NCBI GenBank assembly: GCA_000442125.1 | Contig: KE546965.1 | Span: forward strand, 496,001-560,000 | Origin: Opeltia flavorubescens | Taxonomy: Eukaryota > Ascomycota > Lecanoromycetes > Teloschistales > Teloschistaceae | DNA length: 64,000 nucleotides | Direction of reading: 5' to 3' | Shown: piece by piece, positions 1 through 10,387 of the stretch | How the letters are laid out: every line of letters begins with the position of its first letter | How positions within the stretch are numbered: position 1 is the first letter of the stretch | Made by a program: the position numbers and the translations under genes | The notes under the pieces: generated by a model | What the model was told of the DNA's origin: nothing | Seen by the model: only the letters and a program-made list of their open reading frames with translations | Databases searched by the model: none

Positions 1-2345
1 CTCTGCATCAGACCTGCTCGGACTGGTGCAGGGTGGGCTGGTAGTGCATCAGGATTTCCTTTGGGACCCGCTGGGGGCGAACGAGGACCAATACGATTGA
101 CAGGACTCGGTCGTTTGCTAAACTCGCGGCTTTGCTGTCCATGAGGGGGAAGGGGCTTGGGCATTGGTGGCTGATTTCGCATATCAGGCGATCGGGAATG
201 AGGTGGTCTTCCGTGAGATTCGCTGGGGCTTGGACGATTTGATGGCACTTGGTGATGGGTGGGGATTTGGGGTGGATTTGGCACGGGCTTATGCTGCCAG
301 TCATTCCGGGGAGGTTGATAGGGTGCTTCATCATGCGTATTTCCATTGCCATTATCATGACTCGGCCGTGGGCTTAACGAGTACATTGCCGGAATAGAGC
401 CTGGAAGCTCGAAATCAAACCCATCGCTGTACTGCTGTGATTCTTGGGAATTTTGCTGCTGTAGATTTGGGGATGATTTACTACGGGTGACCGGATTTGC
501 AGATTGAGAACCTGGATGGATGCTAGAAGAATGTCCTTGCATTGAACTGGTAGGCATAGATGGCAAAGCAGGCGTTGACTGCTGACTACTTAGATGATCA
601 TCAATAGTCATGCCTCGCTTGTGAGCCGCTGCCGCCGCAGGATGTGTGTCAAAGTTGGGCATCTCCTCTTCATGAGGTGCGGCAAACTGGCTTGTGAATC
701 CCTGCGCACCCGAGGAGTCACTATGATGAGGACTATGATAATAGGAATCAAAGAAATCGCCTAAACTAGCTTGCTGGGAGTGATGAGAACCAGGATGTAG
801 TGTCTGCGGCTCCTGATTTACATGTCCGCTTTCAGGTGGATAGTCCGCAGATCTTGAATGAAGTTGCATTGGCGGCCGTACTGCTTGAGGTGCTGGTGAC
901 CTTTCTATGTACGTGTGTTCGTTCTGGCCCCCTAATTCATGCCGGTCGCCTCGCACCGCCGTATCTTTCTCATAACTCCATTGAGAATCTGAGTTGACGA
1001 ATGCAGAGGTGAAAGTGGTAGGCATGGTTCGACTTCGTTGGTCGCCTGCCTGATAGGCTGCTGGCATACCATATGACTCATCGCGTGTGACGTCCTTTGG
1101 AAAACCGTTATAAACCGTTCGTGGTTGAAGCTGATCCCGAGGATTAATCGATGGTTGCAATGGAAACTGATTGACTCCTGGACTCCCAGGTCCATAATGC
1201 AATGTCCCATTCTGCGTTTGCAGAATCGGTGGCTGATTGTGGGCAACTCTCTGGTTTGTATGTACAGGTCTTTCTCCTCGAGTCTTGGTCTGTCCGCTAT
1301 CAGATGAGAATACATGATCTATACGGCCTCCTGCCGTTGCTGGCCTCAAGCTTCCTGCGTTTCCCGAGTCCAAGCTGTGGTCGACCCGCATTTCGGCCAT
1401 TGAGTGATTCAGGTCACGCTCGTGAGGGTGTTTATTCTTTGCTTTGACTGACGGGAAAGTTGGAAACGGGTTATCCCAGCTCACAGTCTCTGGGCTCATG
1501 GGGCTGGTCAAAATTCGCTCCTTGGCTAGAAGAATGTGTGAGCTTCACCAAAAAAATGCTGAAAGGCAGCTGATTATCGATAAACACTCACGAGGGTTTT
1601 TCAGCTTTTCAATATTTGGATCAGCGGTACGTAATTGATTTCGTGGCTTAGGAAACTGTGTACCTTCTCCGTACTGTTCAGGGGCTTTTGGTTTTTGCTG
1701 ATTTTGAACATTATGCGGCACACGCACTTCCCCAACATTGGGATTGCGGATGCCATTGATCCGATCTCTTATGTAAGGGTTTTGCGGTATCTGGTCCATA
1801 TTCGCTCCTGATGCCGCGCTTACGTTGTTATAACCTCTTCTCGAATATCCGGCATTTTCACAATCAGTCCCTGGAGGATAATGTCGCCGTTGTTCGCTTC
1901 CAACTTGCCGTAATGGATCGCGCCATCCAGGCTCCTGATATTGGTGAATAGGATTGCCTCGTGGGGATCTTCTCGCGTCATATGGTCGGGTCGCTTCGTT
2001 GTAGTGAGCACCATTGTGGTCGCGTGACCGGAAATGCTCGATTTGACTATCTGCAGCAGATGTCATGTACGGGCGACTTGCTGGCGACGCTCGTGGTGCA
2101 TTGTTTTCAGACCATTGTGGATTGCCGACGGCTGGGTAATTACTCCCCGCCCCCGAGTGACCTCCGTTTCTCACTGGTGGTGATTCTCGGTGAACATGAT
2201 CAGAGACTGCCAGTTCTCGCATGCCATGCTGATATGAGTCGTCGTAAAATGTGGGCTGAGGAGGATAGCCGTATTGATCTTCCTGGGAACGAAGGGAAGA
2301 GTTTGGTGGAGGGTGCTGATACTGTCTCACCGGATACGCCGCCAT
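1..2345 (-). CDS. Chitin synthase activator-like protein (Skt5/Chs4 type), N-terminal part, cut by window edge
   Basis: The reading frame starts at the ATG at 2345 (MAAYPVRQYQ...). It has one intron at about 1591-1526 (GTGAGT...TTCTAG) and stays open to base 1, so the 3' part lies outside the window. About 760 residues are visible. All are low-complexity and disordered, rich in Pro, Ser, Gln, His and Asn. Two short stretches stand out: SWDNPFPTFP just after the intron and NPDALPAHPAPVRAGLM at the very end. From memory, similar stretches precede the Sel1 repeats of filamentous-fungal Skt5/Chs4 proteins, which bind and activate class IV chitin synthase at sites of growth. No Sel1 repeat is inside the window, so the family call is inference. 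The coding call itself is firm: about 2.2 kb open across a consensus intron. It is divergent from cbp4. Confidence 0.5.
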
Positions 2346-3007
2346 TGATATCCAAGCCCAAATGCTGGTTCGCAATCAGAGGTTCGGTCCCCAGAAAAAC
2401 CCCAACACGTGACCGGCACGATGGTCCTCATCCAAGACTACAACTGACGGTAAATTCAATGAAGCACAGTTGTAGGCAACATTCGGCGATAGTGAGGACG
2501 CAAAGTTGCCAAATGTTCCAGCCAAATCAAGGGATGATTTCTCGCATTATGACAGGTCGCAGAAGCACTACTAATAATTTGCCATTGTAGTACTATCAAT
2601 CATATCCGGCCGTGGGATGTCAATGAGCTTAACCGGGAATAAGGAACGAATGACGAGGTACAGCTGTTATTTCGAGAGGGCTGGCTGATTCTCGATTCAA
2701 TTTCAACCTGCATTTACTCCGTCAGGGGCAGATCAGGTAATCCTGTGGGAGACGTACATTTAATGAGCGTTCTCATCTTTGTTCTCATCTCACGCTTCGT
2801 TTCGCCTACAACAAACCTGGAGATCGAGGTGTGGCTGAACTGTGGCTTAGCTAGCAGCTAAAACCTTGGTCATACTTGGGAGAAGCAACACTGCAGTCGT
2901 TTCCGCAAGCAACTACTGAATCCTACTGTTCATCTTCGAAGGTACCTTGCCAAGTTCATCTCATTGAACTTAAATCTGTCATCCACGCTTGATTAGCCAG
3001 ACTCATC
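2346..3007. other. Divergent promoter region between the chitin synthase activator-like gene and cbp4
   Basis: About 660 bases hold the 5' flanks of two head-to-head genes. Reading frames here are short and do not resemble proteins. I see no repeat or RNA gene. Confidence 0.6.
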
Positions 3008-3512
3008 ATGTCGAGAGCAGGGATGTGGATAAAGATGACCGCAGCGTAAGTTTACAAAGTGATCATGAGACATTCCGTGCATTTGTCTAATCTGTGACCA
3101 GCTTTGCCGTGTTCAGCATTGGCGGCCCAGCTCTCATATATTATGTTCAGCCTACTGATGAAGAACTCTTCAAAGTAAGCTAAGAACTCCTGGCAGAGGG
3201 GCAAATCAATAACCCACTCCAGAGGTATAACCCAGAACTCCAGAAGAGATCTCTCGAGAATAGGAAGGAGAAACAGCAAGACTTTGACAATTTTGTGAAC
3301 AAACTCAAAGAATACTCAAAGTCTGACAAACCCAGTACGTGGAATGCATCAATGACCATATTTTCAGGCTGACGAGACTTTAGTATGGGAAGTAGCTGCA
3401 GCCGACGAAGCACGAACCAGAGCAAATGCCTTTGAAGAGCAAAGAAGAAAAGAGGCCGAGATACAAAAGCGAAGAGACGAAATCAAACGGCTTTCAATAA
3501 GTGGGAAATAAT
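3008..3512 (+). CDS. cbp4: Cytochrome bc1 complex assembly factor Cbp4
   Basis: Four exons (about 3008-3045, 3102-3174, 3223-3334, 3384-3512) join in frame to a basic protein of about 116 residues. It begins [10 protein letters not shown], followed by one hydrophobic segment (residues about 10-27, ...[15 protein letters not shown]). Then comes the family's hallmark block [20 protein letters not shown], then [24 protein letters not shown], and a charged coiled-coil tail. Cbp4 is a single-pass inner mitochondrial membrane protein. With Cbp3/Cbp6 it stabilises newly made cytochrome b during assembly of respiratory complex III. Length and order of motifs match the family. Three introns of 56, 48 and 49 nt in so short a gene is notable; all have GT..AG ends and keep frame. 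The gene converges on malate synthase. Confidence 0.93.
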
Positions 3513-4068
3513 ACACATTAAATATATTCAATGTCCCTTGGAGCAACCTTCCGACAGCCCCATCATGCTATTCTGGCCCCCTCCATCAGTCACAAAGAGT
3601 TCCTTCGCAAGGAATAAGAGTGATGCCCGAGACTCAGCGCCTCCATACGGCTTCAAATCTTGACGCCACCCAAGACCTGCCAACTTTCATCTTGCCCTTC
3701 ACGATGGGCATTCAGACAGGAAGAAGGGACAGACCTTGATTTTGACAGAATATCATCAACCTATGATGGCTTGATATGGTTGGTTAAGAGCGAAACCGAA
3801 GATGATAAATTGAAGTCAAGAATAGAGGGAGGCATATCAAATGTTCGGATCTTGCGAAAAGGACTCCAAAGTACAACGGACATATTAGATTACTACGTTC
3901 TAAGTGGCCACACGCCTTTTCTTACCTGCACCAATACCACGCTAGAGACTTATCATCCACCAAATCCAGAGATCCAGACAGCCCTGTCCTGTTTTACACT
4001 TATTCTCCCAGAGCTTACCATCCTGTGTACACATTGCGCAACCGCCGCCGTGTGTATGCAGAGATTAC
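3513..4068. other. Intergenic region between convergent cbp4 and malate synthase
   Basis: About 555 bases carry the 3' flanks of two converging genes. A 139-codon open frame on + (3660-4079) runs into the malate synthase terminal exon on the other strand. It has no family resemblance and no sign of splicing, so I do not call it a gene. Confidence 0.5.
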
Positions 4069-6007
4069 TCAAAGCTTAGCCGCTGGGCCAACAGAAGTGA
4101 TCTCATTATACAAGAGGCTAAAAGAATATAAGCTTTTGTACTTTCACATTTCAAGGCGAGCATATTACTTACGATGTCAAGAAATCTGCATAATCTACAA
4201 AGCAGTGGTTGTTAGCTTCACCTGGATCCTTTGTGGACTTACTCACCTTCACCGGTCACTTGTCCAGCAAAGTACTGCGCTGCCAAATGGTATTTGTTGC
4301 CTTTGGGCGCTTTCGAGGCCAAGTCGTCTGCTTGTTCCTTGAGTAATTTCTGCGCAAAAGCTTTGTCGACTCTCTTGCCCTCTGCAGTGGTAACGCTGTG
4401 CCGGCACCATTGCCACAGCTGACTCCGGCTGACCTCTGCGGTTGCAGCATCCTCCTATAGATGCAGCATCGTTAGGTACAATGTTCGCTGCTAGATATAT
4501 CGACGGAGGAACATCACCATCAAGTAGTTGATTGGCACACAGCCAATACCCTTCAGCCAACCTTCCATATATCCGAGCCCAATACTTAGGTTTTTTCGAA
4601 TACCCTCTTCAGTAATCGTCCCTGGTACGTTCATATTCAAAAGATCGTTGGCCGTAATGTTCACATCTTCCCTTCTTACGAACATCTGATTGGGGGTCGG
4701 CATATGCTTGTTGAAAACTTCCGAAGCTATAGCAGCGAGCGCCGGATGGGCTACCCAAGTACCATCATGGCCTGCTCGAACCTCTCGTAGCTTGTCGGCA
4801 TAAACATTCGCCATCGCTGCGTCGTTGGCCTCTTTATTATCCTTGATGGGAATCTGTGCTGCCATACCACCCTTCAAATTCTCAGCTTTCACCATTCAAT
4901 TCAGGGAACGTTCTGTCAGCTCACCATGGCATGGACGCCTCTCTTGTGGCAAGTCTTGATCAGCAATTTAACATATGCATCCATGAATGGTACCGTCATG
5001 GTGACTGCAGATCGGTCCGGTAGCACGAAATTCGAGTTCTGTCGGAACTTCTTGATCACACTGAATATGTAGTCCCATCTACCGCAATTCAGACCTGCGC
5101 TGTGGTCACGGAGCTCGTATATGATCTCCCATGGTCAGCGTGCGTACACAGGATTGAGTCTACACATACCTCTTCCATCTCGAAAGCAGCAACGATGGTC
5201 TCGATCAGTACAGTACCACGGATGGTTCCCCGTTGCATACCAATGTAGTCCTGGGCGACGTTGAAAACATCATTCCACAAGCGCGCCTCGAGGTGTGACT
5301 CCATCTTGGGGAGATAGAAATACGGGCCGGTACCTCTTTTCACCAGCTCGTGAGCATTGTGGAAGAAGTAGAGACCAAAGTCGAACAGACTTCCCGAGAT
5401 AGGCTCGCCATCAACGGTGAAGTGTTTCTCGTCAAGGTGCCAGCCACGAGCCCGAGCAATGAGGGTAGGCAAGACCCTATCGGTTCGTAACTTATAGTCT
5501 TTCTCCCCTTGCTTGAAATCGACTTGCTTCCGGATTGCATCGTACAGGTTCAGCTGTCCATTTACCATGTTGTCCCAGGTTGGCGCGCTGGAGTCTACAA
5601 AATCCAAGATCAATAGATGCGGTAGAACAAGTTCTATACGCCTTACCCTCGAAATCTGCCATGTATGTCCAGACGTTGGAGTTCAGGGCATTCACCACCA
5701 TTTTTCTGTCTGTTGGGCCCGTGATTTCCACTCGTCTATCCATCAACCCAGGTGCCGGGGGGGCCCCTTTCCAAGCGGCATTGTCCCGTATATCTTTGGT
5801 TTCTGGGAGAAAGTCCGGAAGTACGCCTTTGTCGAGCTCGGCCTGGCGAATCTCACGACGCTTCAACAGCTCCTTGCGCTTCGCATTAAAAGAGCGATGG
5901 AGTAAGGCTAGGAAGACCGTTGCTTCCTTGTTCAGGATCTTGCGCGTCTGGTCATTAAGCGGACCCAGAATTGACACATTCTGTAAGATTGCATCCAGGC
6001 TTGCCAT
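4069..6007 (-). CDS. Malate synthase, peroxisomal (glyoxylate cycle)
   Basis: Seven exons (6007-5647, 5594-5170, 5125-4925, 4871-4518, 4454-4247, 4194-4173, 4117-4069) join in frame to 539 residues, the normal size for fungal malate synthase. The enzyme condenses glyoxylate with acetyl-CoA to malate, allowing growth on acetate or fatty acids. Exon 3 contains the complete family signature [16 protein letters not shown] at about residues 268-283. The N-terminal block [16 protein letters not shown] and the GTVLIETI strand also fit. The last three residues are AKL, an SKL-like type 1 peroxisomal targeting signal. Exon 6 is a 22-nt microexon. The promoter (6008-7117) has two GCGGGG boxes that match the carbon-catabolite repressor CreA consensus SYGGRG. 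Confidence 0.97.
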
Positions 6008-6245
6008 TCTGATACTGCAGTATTTTCCTATTTAAGGAGGATATGACAACAAGGGCAGGATGTGAGGGCTGAGATATTGATGTTTACAGCAGTGGGAGGA
6101 AAGATTTACAAAATAGATTGGAAAGATGGAGTGATTTCTGGATCCAATGGTACGATCGCGCACCTCTCGGTATGTGACGTCTGGTTCCTGGAGAAATGGA
6201 GCTTTCCAGATTTCCTAGTGGCCGAGGTGGAGGGGAATCTTCTTG

Positions 6246-6251
6246 CCCCGC
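6246..6251 (-). promoter_or_regulatory. Candidate CreA site (GCGGGG)
   Basis: CCCCGC on +, read as GCGGGG on the malate synthase coding strand, about 240 bp upstream of the ATG. It fits the CreA consensus SYGGRG. Such short sites occur by chance, so this is only a candidate. Glyoxylate-cycle genes are known targets of carbon repression. Confidence 0.3.
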
Positions 6252-6449
6252 GGTTGAGTATCAGGCATCGATCGAATACTCCGCCGCCTTGAGCGTATTG
6301 ACTTGTGGATTAACTAAACTCTGTATTTCTTGCCTAACAGATAAGGTACATTTAATACTTCATCTGTTGAGATCCTACAGTTGACAGGCGCTCTGCCGAA
6401 CGTCGAGCCGATTATTTACCTCGGTTATCAACGGCGTTTTAGGAACACA

Positions 6450-6455
6450 GCGGGG
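6450..6455 (+). promoter_or_regulatory. Candidate CreA site (GCGGGG)
   Basis: A second GCGGGG, in the opposite orientation to the box at 6246 and about 445 bp upstream of the malate synthase ATG. Same caveat: a six-base match only. Confidence 0.25.
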
Positions 6456-7044
6456 CATTCCGAGGGGTTGTACATGACGTGCATTCATAGTTTTTAAGCT
6501 TTCATGGTGGCGTTCATCGGTAAGATAAGATACGATAAGCATAAGATCTCTTGCAAGTCCTTATCATAGGTCAATGTTTGAAATCGAGACTTACCCTTCG
6601 CAGAGATTCTTATCGTCATGTCAAAACTTTTCCTGAATCTACAATTGCCGAGGAAAAAAAGATAGGCGTCCTTCAAAAATAAAGCCAACCGTGCTTTTGC
6701 TTCGTATTTCAAACGAGCCTGCAAAAAGCATGTGGTCGTTATGTTCTGTACAACCGGTACTAGAATTATATATTTTATACACGAAGCATTCCATCCATGA
6801 GCAGGAAAATCCGCACCTCGCCTTAACCCACAATTGAAAGCCATAGCATGCGAATACCTGAAAGGTAGATAAAGGGAACAGTTGGACCAATTGAGGCGTG
6901 TCTAGCGGTCGTTACAATTCCCATGACCAGGTTCAAACCCACATTGAACACATCCCCCAAAGATTGGCTTTCCGATAAGGGAATTCTGATGTACGGATAT
7001 ATCAACTAATAGAACAGGAACAGCAGAACATCATCGATATCACA

Positions 7045-7078
7045 TATGGGTGATAGAACTGTATGGGTGATAGAACTG
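7045..7078. repeat. 17-bp perfect tandem duplication
   Basis: TATGGGTGATAGAACTG occurs twice head to tail (7045-7061 and 7062-7078), just downstream of the permease stop codon. It looks like a recent slippage duplication in untranslated DNA. Confidence 0.9.
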
Positions 7079-7117
7079 ATTGATGAAATTGATATGTACT
7101 AGCTGAAAAACATCCCA

Positions 7118-8622
7118 TCACACCGTGAATATGTACCGAGGCGATTCGTCCCCAAGTTCAGCTATTTGGTCTTCAGACATATCCGCAATCTTGGCATCCT
7201 CTTTACCATTCCGCCTTTGCTCGTTCCGCCTGGTGAAATACCATGACATGAACGCGAAGACGACGGCAGACATGGCAACCATTGCCAGACTCACACCATG
7301 GCCCTTCAAGAATCGGGGTCCTTCCGAGCTAGGATACAGCTTAATTAAACCCCAGTCAGCATGGAGCCACATGTATGATTGCAAATAGCGGTGCAGCTTA
7401 CAAAAGGTGCCATAATTCCAGACGAATTCCCTATCGTCAGCTGGAGACCTGTGGCCGTGGCCCGTTTTGAGTACCTTGGTTGGTTACTGGGCAACCAGGC
7501 CAGGGGTAAACCACATGCCACGTAAAGGCCGATTGCGACGAGAAAGCATCCGAAATAATGAACGCCCTGGCTTGCGTCCGACATGAGCACAGCATACCCA
7601 ATGACTGAGATCAACGCAAAGATGACACTGTAAAGACCCCTCCTCTGTTGCGCGTCCGAGATCCGTGCAACGACGACGTAAGACAAGGCACCAAGACAGT
7701 AGCATGGTATTGTCAAAGCCTGTGTTTGAGCTGTTGACCATTTCCCGAGCCCTTTGATAATTGTCGGAAGGAATGTACTATACCCGTACAGCATAGTGTC
7801 TGTTCCAAATTGACCGGCGCAGAACATATATATTTTCCAGTCCTTTAATCCTAGGTATACATCCTTTTTGTGGAATTTCTGTGCCGATTCCGTCTGGCCA
7901 GCTTGTCTCTCGCGGCGTACTCGCATCAGCACTTTCTCTTCGTTGCTTAAATAAAATGCTGTTTCGGGACTATCGGCAAGCAAGAACCATGTCGCGATAC
8001 CCAAAACGAATGATGGCAGACCTTCGATGATAAGGATCCAACGCCAGCCTCTTTGCCCGCTGACACCATCCATGAATCCTATACTATATGCGAGGAGTCC
8101 TCCTACCGCTCCTGCGATGGCGGCGCTAACGAAGAGATAACCAATCCGGAGAGCAAGCTCGCGTTTTGTATAAAACAACGTCAGATACACAGCCGCTCCC
8201 GGGAAAAGACCTCCTTCGACAAGCCCTAGCAGGAGACGACAAACAATGAGCCCGGCATAGCTCTGGGTGATACCCGTCAAAGTCGCAATGATACCCCAGG
8301 AAGTCGTGATAAAACTAATCCATCTGGAAGGTCGCAATTTCTTGAGAACAAGGTTGCTTGGAAGTTCAGAAAGTAGGTACGTGACGAAGAGGATAGAGAC
8401 AGCCGTCTGATATTGGTTACCCTTCATCCCTAGATCCTCTTCCATGCCATACAGCCTTGCATTACCTATATTCACCCTGTCGAGGAACGAGAACAAATAC
8501 AACATCATGATGATTGGTACAATGTACAGATCCAGCTTCCGGACGAGCTTCTTCTCCGCCACATGGTCGATTTCTGGCAGAGCAACAGCCTCCTTGCTGG
8601 CAAAATCCTCCTCCAATGCCAT
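7118..8622 (-). CDS. MFS transporter, anion:cation symporter family (Dal5/allantoate permease-like)
   Basis: Two exons (8622-7402 and 7339-7118) separated by a 62-nt GTAAGC..AAG intron give 480 residues, typical for this family. After a cytosolic N-terminus come about 12 hydrophobic segments. The first loop holds the family's diagnostic FLDRVNIGNARLYGMEEDLG. GLIVCRLLLGLVEGGLFPGAAVYLTLFYTKRE in the first half and TATGLQLTIGNSSGIMAPF in the second also match Dal5/Tna1/Seo1-type permeases, which import organic anions such as allantoate, nicotinate, biotin precursors or small peptides across the plasma membrane. The substrate cannot be told from sequence. The start ATG at 8622 is the first in frame and gives the usual short acidic N-terminus. 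Confidence 0.92.
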
Positions 8623-9066
8623 GGAGTGATCTTCCAGTTGGTAACCAGGGTTGTCGCCGATCAGTAGTGAGTTCTAGTAGGGAGACATGATCTTATATTT
8701 ACGCCAAAGTCAAGTAAATCTTTATAGATCTACAACGCATCGTGCCAGGTCTGTTGATTCAGAGTTCTAGGACGAGGATCAGTAGGGAAGTGTATTACCG
8801 ATTTTCATACTCTTATCTTGTCCATTCACCATTTCAGATACAATTATTAGTGTCGTGAATGACCATAATTACAAAAAGAAATGTACAGCTAGGTTTTCTA
8901 ATTGAGAAGTAATATAGACGGATGGTCTGCTCCAATCAGTTCGTGTCAACGATTGCCAAAAAACAAGCAATGTTTTACTTTATGAAAGGGGGCAGGGGGT
9001 ATTCTACTGTATCGAAGTGGGATGATAACTAAGGAGACTAGCCCCGCTCTTGGCAAATGAATGATG

Positions 9067-9080
9067 CTGTGACGTCACAG
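9067..9080. promoter_or_regulatory. CRE/ATF palindrome CTGTGACGTCACAG
   Basis: A perfect 14-bp palindrome centred on TGACGTCA, the binding site of CREB/ATF-type bZIP factors (for example Atf1/AtfA in fungal stress responses). It lies 445 bp upstream of the permease ATG and 345 bp upstream of the ATG at 9425, so it could serve either gene. The binding factor is inferred from the motif only. Confidence 0.55.
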
Positions 9081-9104
9081 AAGTTTTTAGATTGGCTCTA
9101 GCTG

Positions 9105-9374
9105 ACGAGGGTCGGTGACAAAAGTCTTGTCCGATAGGGGTAAATCTTGGCTTAGCAGCCCCTATACTAGGTCGTCTTGCCGTTAAGTAATTACAAAATA
9201 TAAAAAAACAAACACGATCATGCCATTGATTGTATACGCTCGAGTCAACTACTACCACGTAGTAGTAGAATCGTTGTGTCGATTACAACGTATGATTGGA
9301 AACAACGTGTTCCGTCATATGGAAGGGCTTGCCAAGAGCCCCTATCGGACAAGACTTTTGTCACCGACCCTCGT
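9105..9374. repeat. Perfect 36-bp inverted repeat with 198-bp spacer
   Basis: Bases 9105-9140 and 9339-9374 are exact reverse complements over 36 positions. Identity stops abruptly at the outer ends. Inside, similarity continues weakly (TCTTGGC / GCCAAGA and AGCCCCTATAC-like stretches), and a small hairpin CTACTAC-CAC-GTAGTAG sits near the middle (9249-9265). I see no target-site duplication and no coding capacity. It could be the remnant of a foldback or MITE-like element, or a cruciform-forming promoter element. The right arm ends 50 bp before the ATG at 9425, so it may lie in that gene's 5' untranslated region. Confidence 0.85.
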
Positions 9375-9424
9375 GAGGACGCGTTCAATTCAATATCCCA
9401 TCAGCGCTAAACATATTTTGCGAA

Positions 9425-10387
9425 ATGGATTCTTTGGAGGTAGAAAGACAGAAAAATATCAAACGCAATCAAGAACATCTACGGGAGCTTGGAATATACA
9501 GGAAGCACAAAGTCATCACTCCAGTCCCAGAGAGAAGGGCAGTCAAACGACAGAAGCTCCACGGACAACCCTCTCGCGTTTCAGCGCGTATCGCTTCATC
9601 TACTTCGGTGCCCGTATACAATGACGAGACTCAAGAAAAGAGCGTCCGTGTCGCGCCTGCAAAGAAAGTCAAAAAAGAACAGTCGAATAAAGCCGACCAT
9701 ACCAAAGACGCGAACATAAGTGTTCCGCCGCCGGTAGAGAATGTTGAAGACCTCCGTGCGGGCTGGACCAATTGGATACCCAGTACTGAACCGCCTTTCC
9801 GTGACGACGAATCAACGTTTCACTTTGAATCGCACCCCGACTTTACCCCCAATAAGTCGCCAGAGGAAATGTTGAGAGAAGGCTGCTTTGGAGGCTCATA
9901 TTTCCGACCTCTGTACTCAAAGCAACTAGGTATAACCGTAACAGATGACTACAAAGAACTACCTTCTTCATGGATTGAAGGGGTCGATGTCGGAAAATTC
10001 TTGACTTCTCCCAATTACAACGCGGATGTCAACAAATTCAAGGTCTCATGCGGTCAAAGTATAGAAGAGTGGGAGGCTGCTGGATGGATAAGGCATACCT
10101 TCGATGTCAGAGGCTGGTTTCAATGGTACTGCCGCTTTTTCATGGGAAGACGTTGCGAGGATGACGAACGCCAAGTTGGTAGATGGAAACGTTGTGTAGG
10201 GGAGAATGGCAGATGGAGGAGGCTCCTCCTGAAGAAATACGTTGCCCTGGGTATCAAAGAGGTTTTCGATGATGGCGAAGATGAAGAAGCGTCAGAAGTC
10301 AGTCCCGTCATGCACCAAACGTGCTTTCACTGGGCTCTGGAGATAAGACAGCCTATACTGGACCGTCATTGGAAAGGCGAAAGATGA
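9425..10387 (+). CDS. Conserved fungal protein of unknown function, 320 aa
   Basis: One uninterrupted exon. The N-terminus (MDSLEVERQKNIKRNQEHLRELGI) has the R.NI..N...L..LG pattern seen at the start of several nuclear proteins. It is followed by a basic, disordered linker to about residue 105. The rest is globular and rich in aromatic residues. GWTNWIP, the FTPNKSPEEML block (EGCFGGSYFRPLYSKQLG), and HTFDVRGWFQWYCRFFMGRRCEDDERQVGRWK look like a strongly conserved core. I have seen this core in uncharacterised proteins of many fungi but know no function for it. The final WALEIRQPILDRHWKGE closes the domain. Nothing suggests an enzyme active site, a signal peptide or a membrane segment. The long inverted repeat ends 50 bp before the start codon. 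Confidence 0.8.
   Translation: MDSLEVERQKNIKRNQEHLRELGIYRKHKVITPVPERRAVKRQKLHGQPSRVSARIASSTSVPVYNDETQEKSVRVAPAKKVKKEQSNKADHTKDANISVPPPVENVEDLRAGWTNWIPSTEPPFRDDESTFHFESHPDFTPNKSPEEMLREGCFGGSYFRPLYSKQLGITVTDDYKELPSSWIEGVDVGKFLTSPNYNADVNKFKVSCGQSIEEWEAAGWIRHTFDVRGWFQWYCRFFMGRRCEDDERQVGRWKRCVGENGRWRRLLLKKYVALGIKEVFDDGEDEEASEVSPVMHQTCFHWALEIRQPILDRHWKGER

Larger units (their letters stand above)
6008..7117. other. Malate synthase promoter and 3' flank of the permease gene
   Basis: About 1.1 kb with no convincing gene. It contains GCGGGG-type boxes at 6246-6251 (as CCCCGC) and 6450-6455, and a 17-bp perfect tandem duplication at 7045-7078 close to the permease stop codon. Open frames on either strand here are short and not protein-like. 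Confidence 0.6.
8623..9424. other. Divergent promoter region with CRE palindrome and long inverted repeat
   Basis: About 800 bases between the permease and the conserved gene at 9425. The half next to the permease is A/T-rich and without motifs I recognise. The other half carries a 14-bp palindrome with a TGACGTCA core and a perfect 36-bp inverted repeat (separate entries). Confidence 0.6.

Noticed and set aside
3660-4079. 139-codon open frame on + between cbp4 and malate synthase
   Set aside because: No family resemblance, runs antisense into the malate synthase last exon, and its sequence looks like chance in a stop-poor stretch.
5535-6035. 166-codon frame on + opposite malate synthase exon 1
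   Set aside because: Antisense shadow of a certain coding exon; composition follows the real gene's codons.
6062-6292. 76-codon frame upstream of malate synthase
   Set aside because: Short, no resemblance, and located in the promoter; no splicing that would extend it.
9004-9258. 84-codon minus-strand frame across the left inverted-repeat arm
   Set aside because: No ATG context or family match; it only exists because the spacer is stop-poor.
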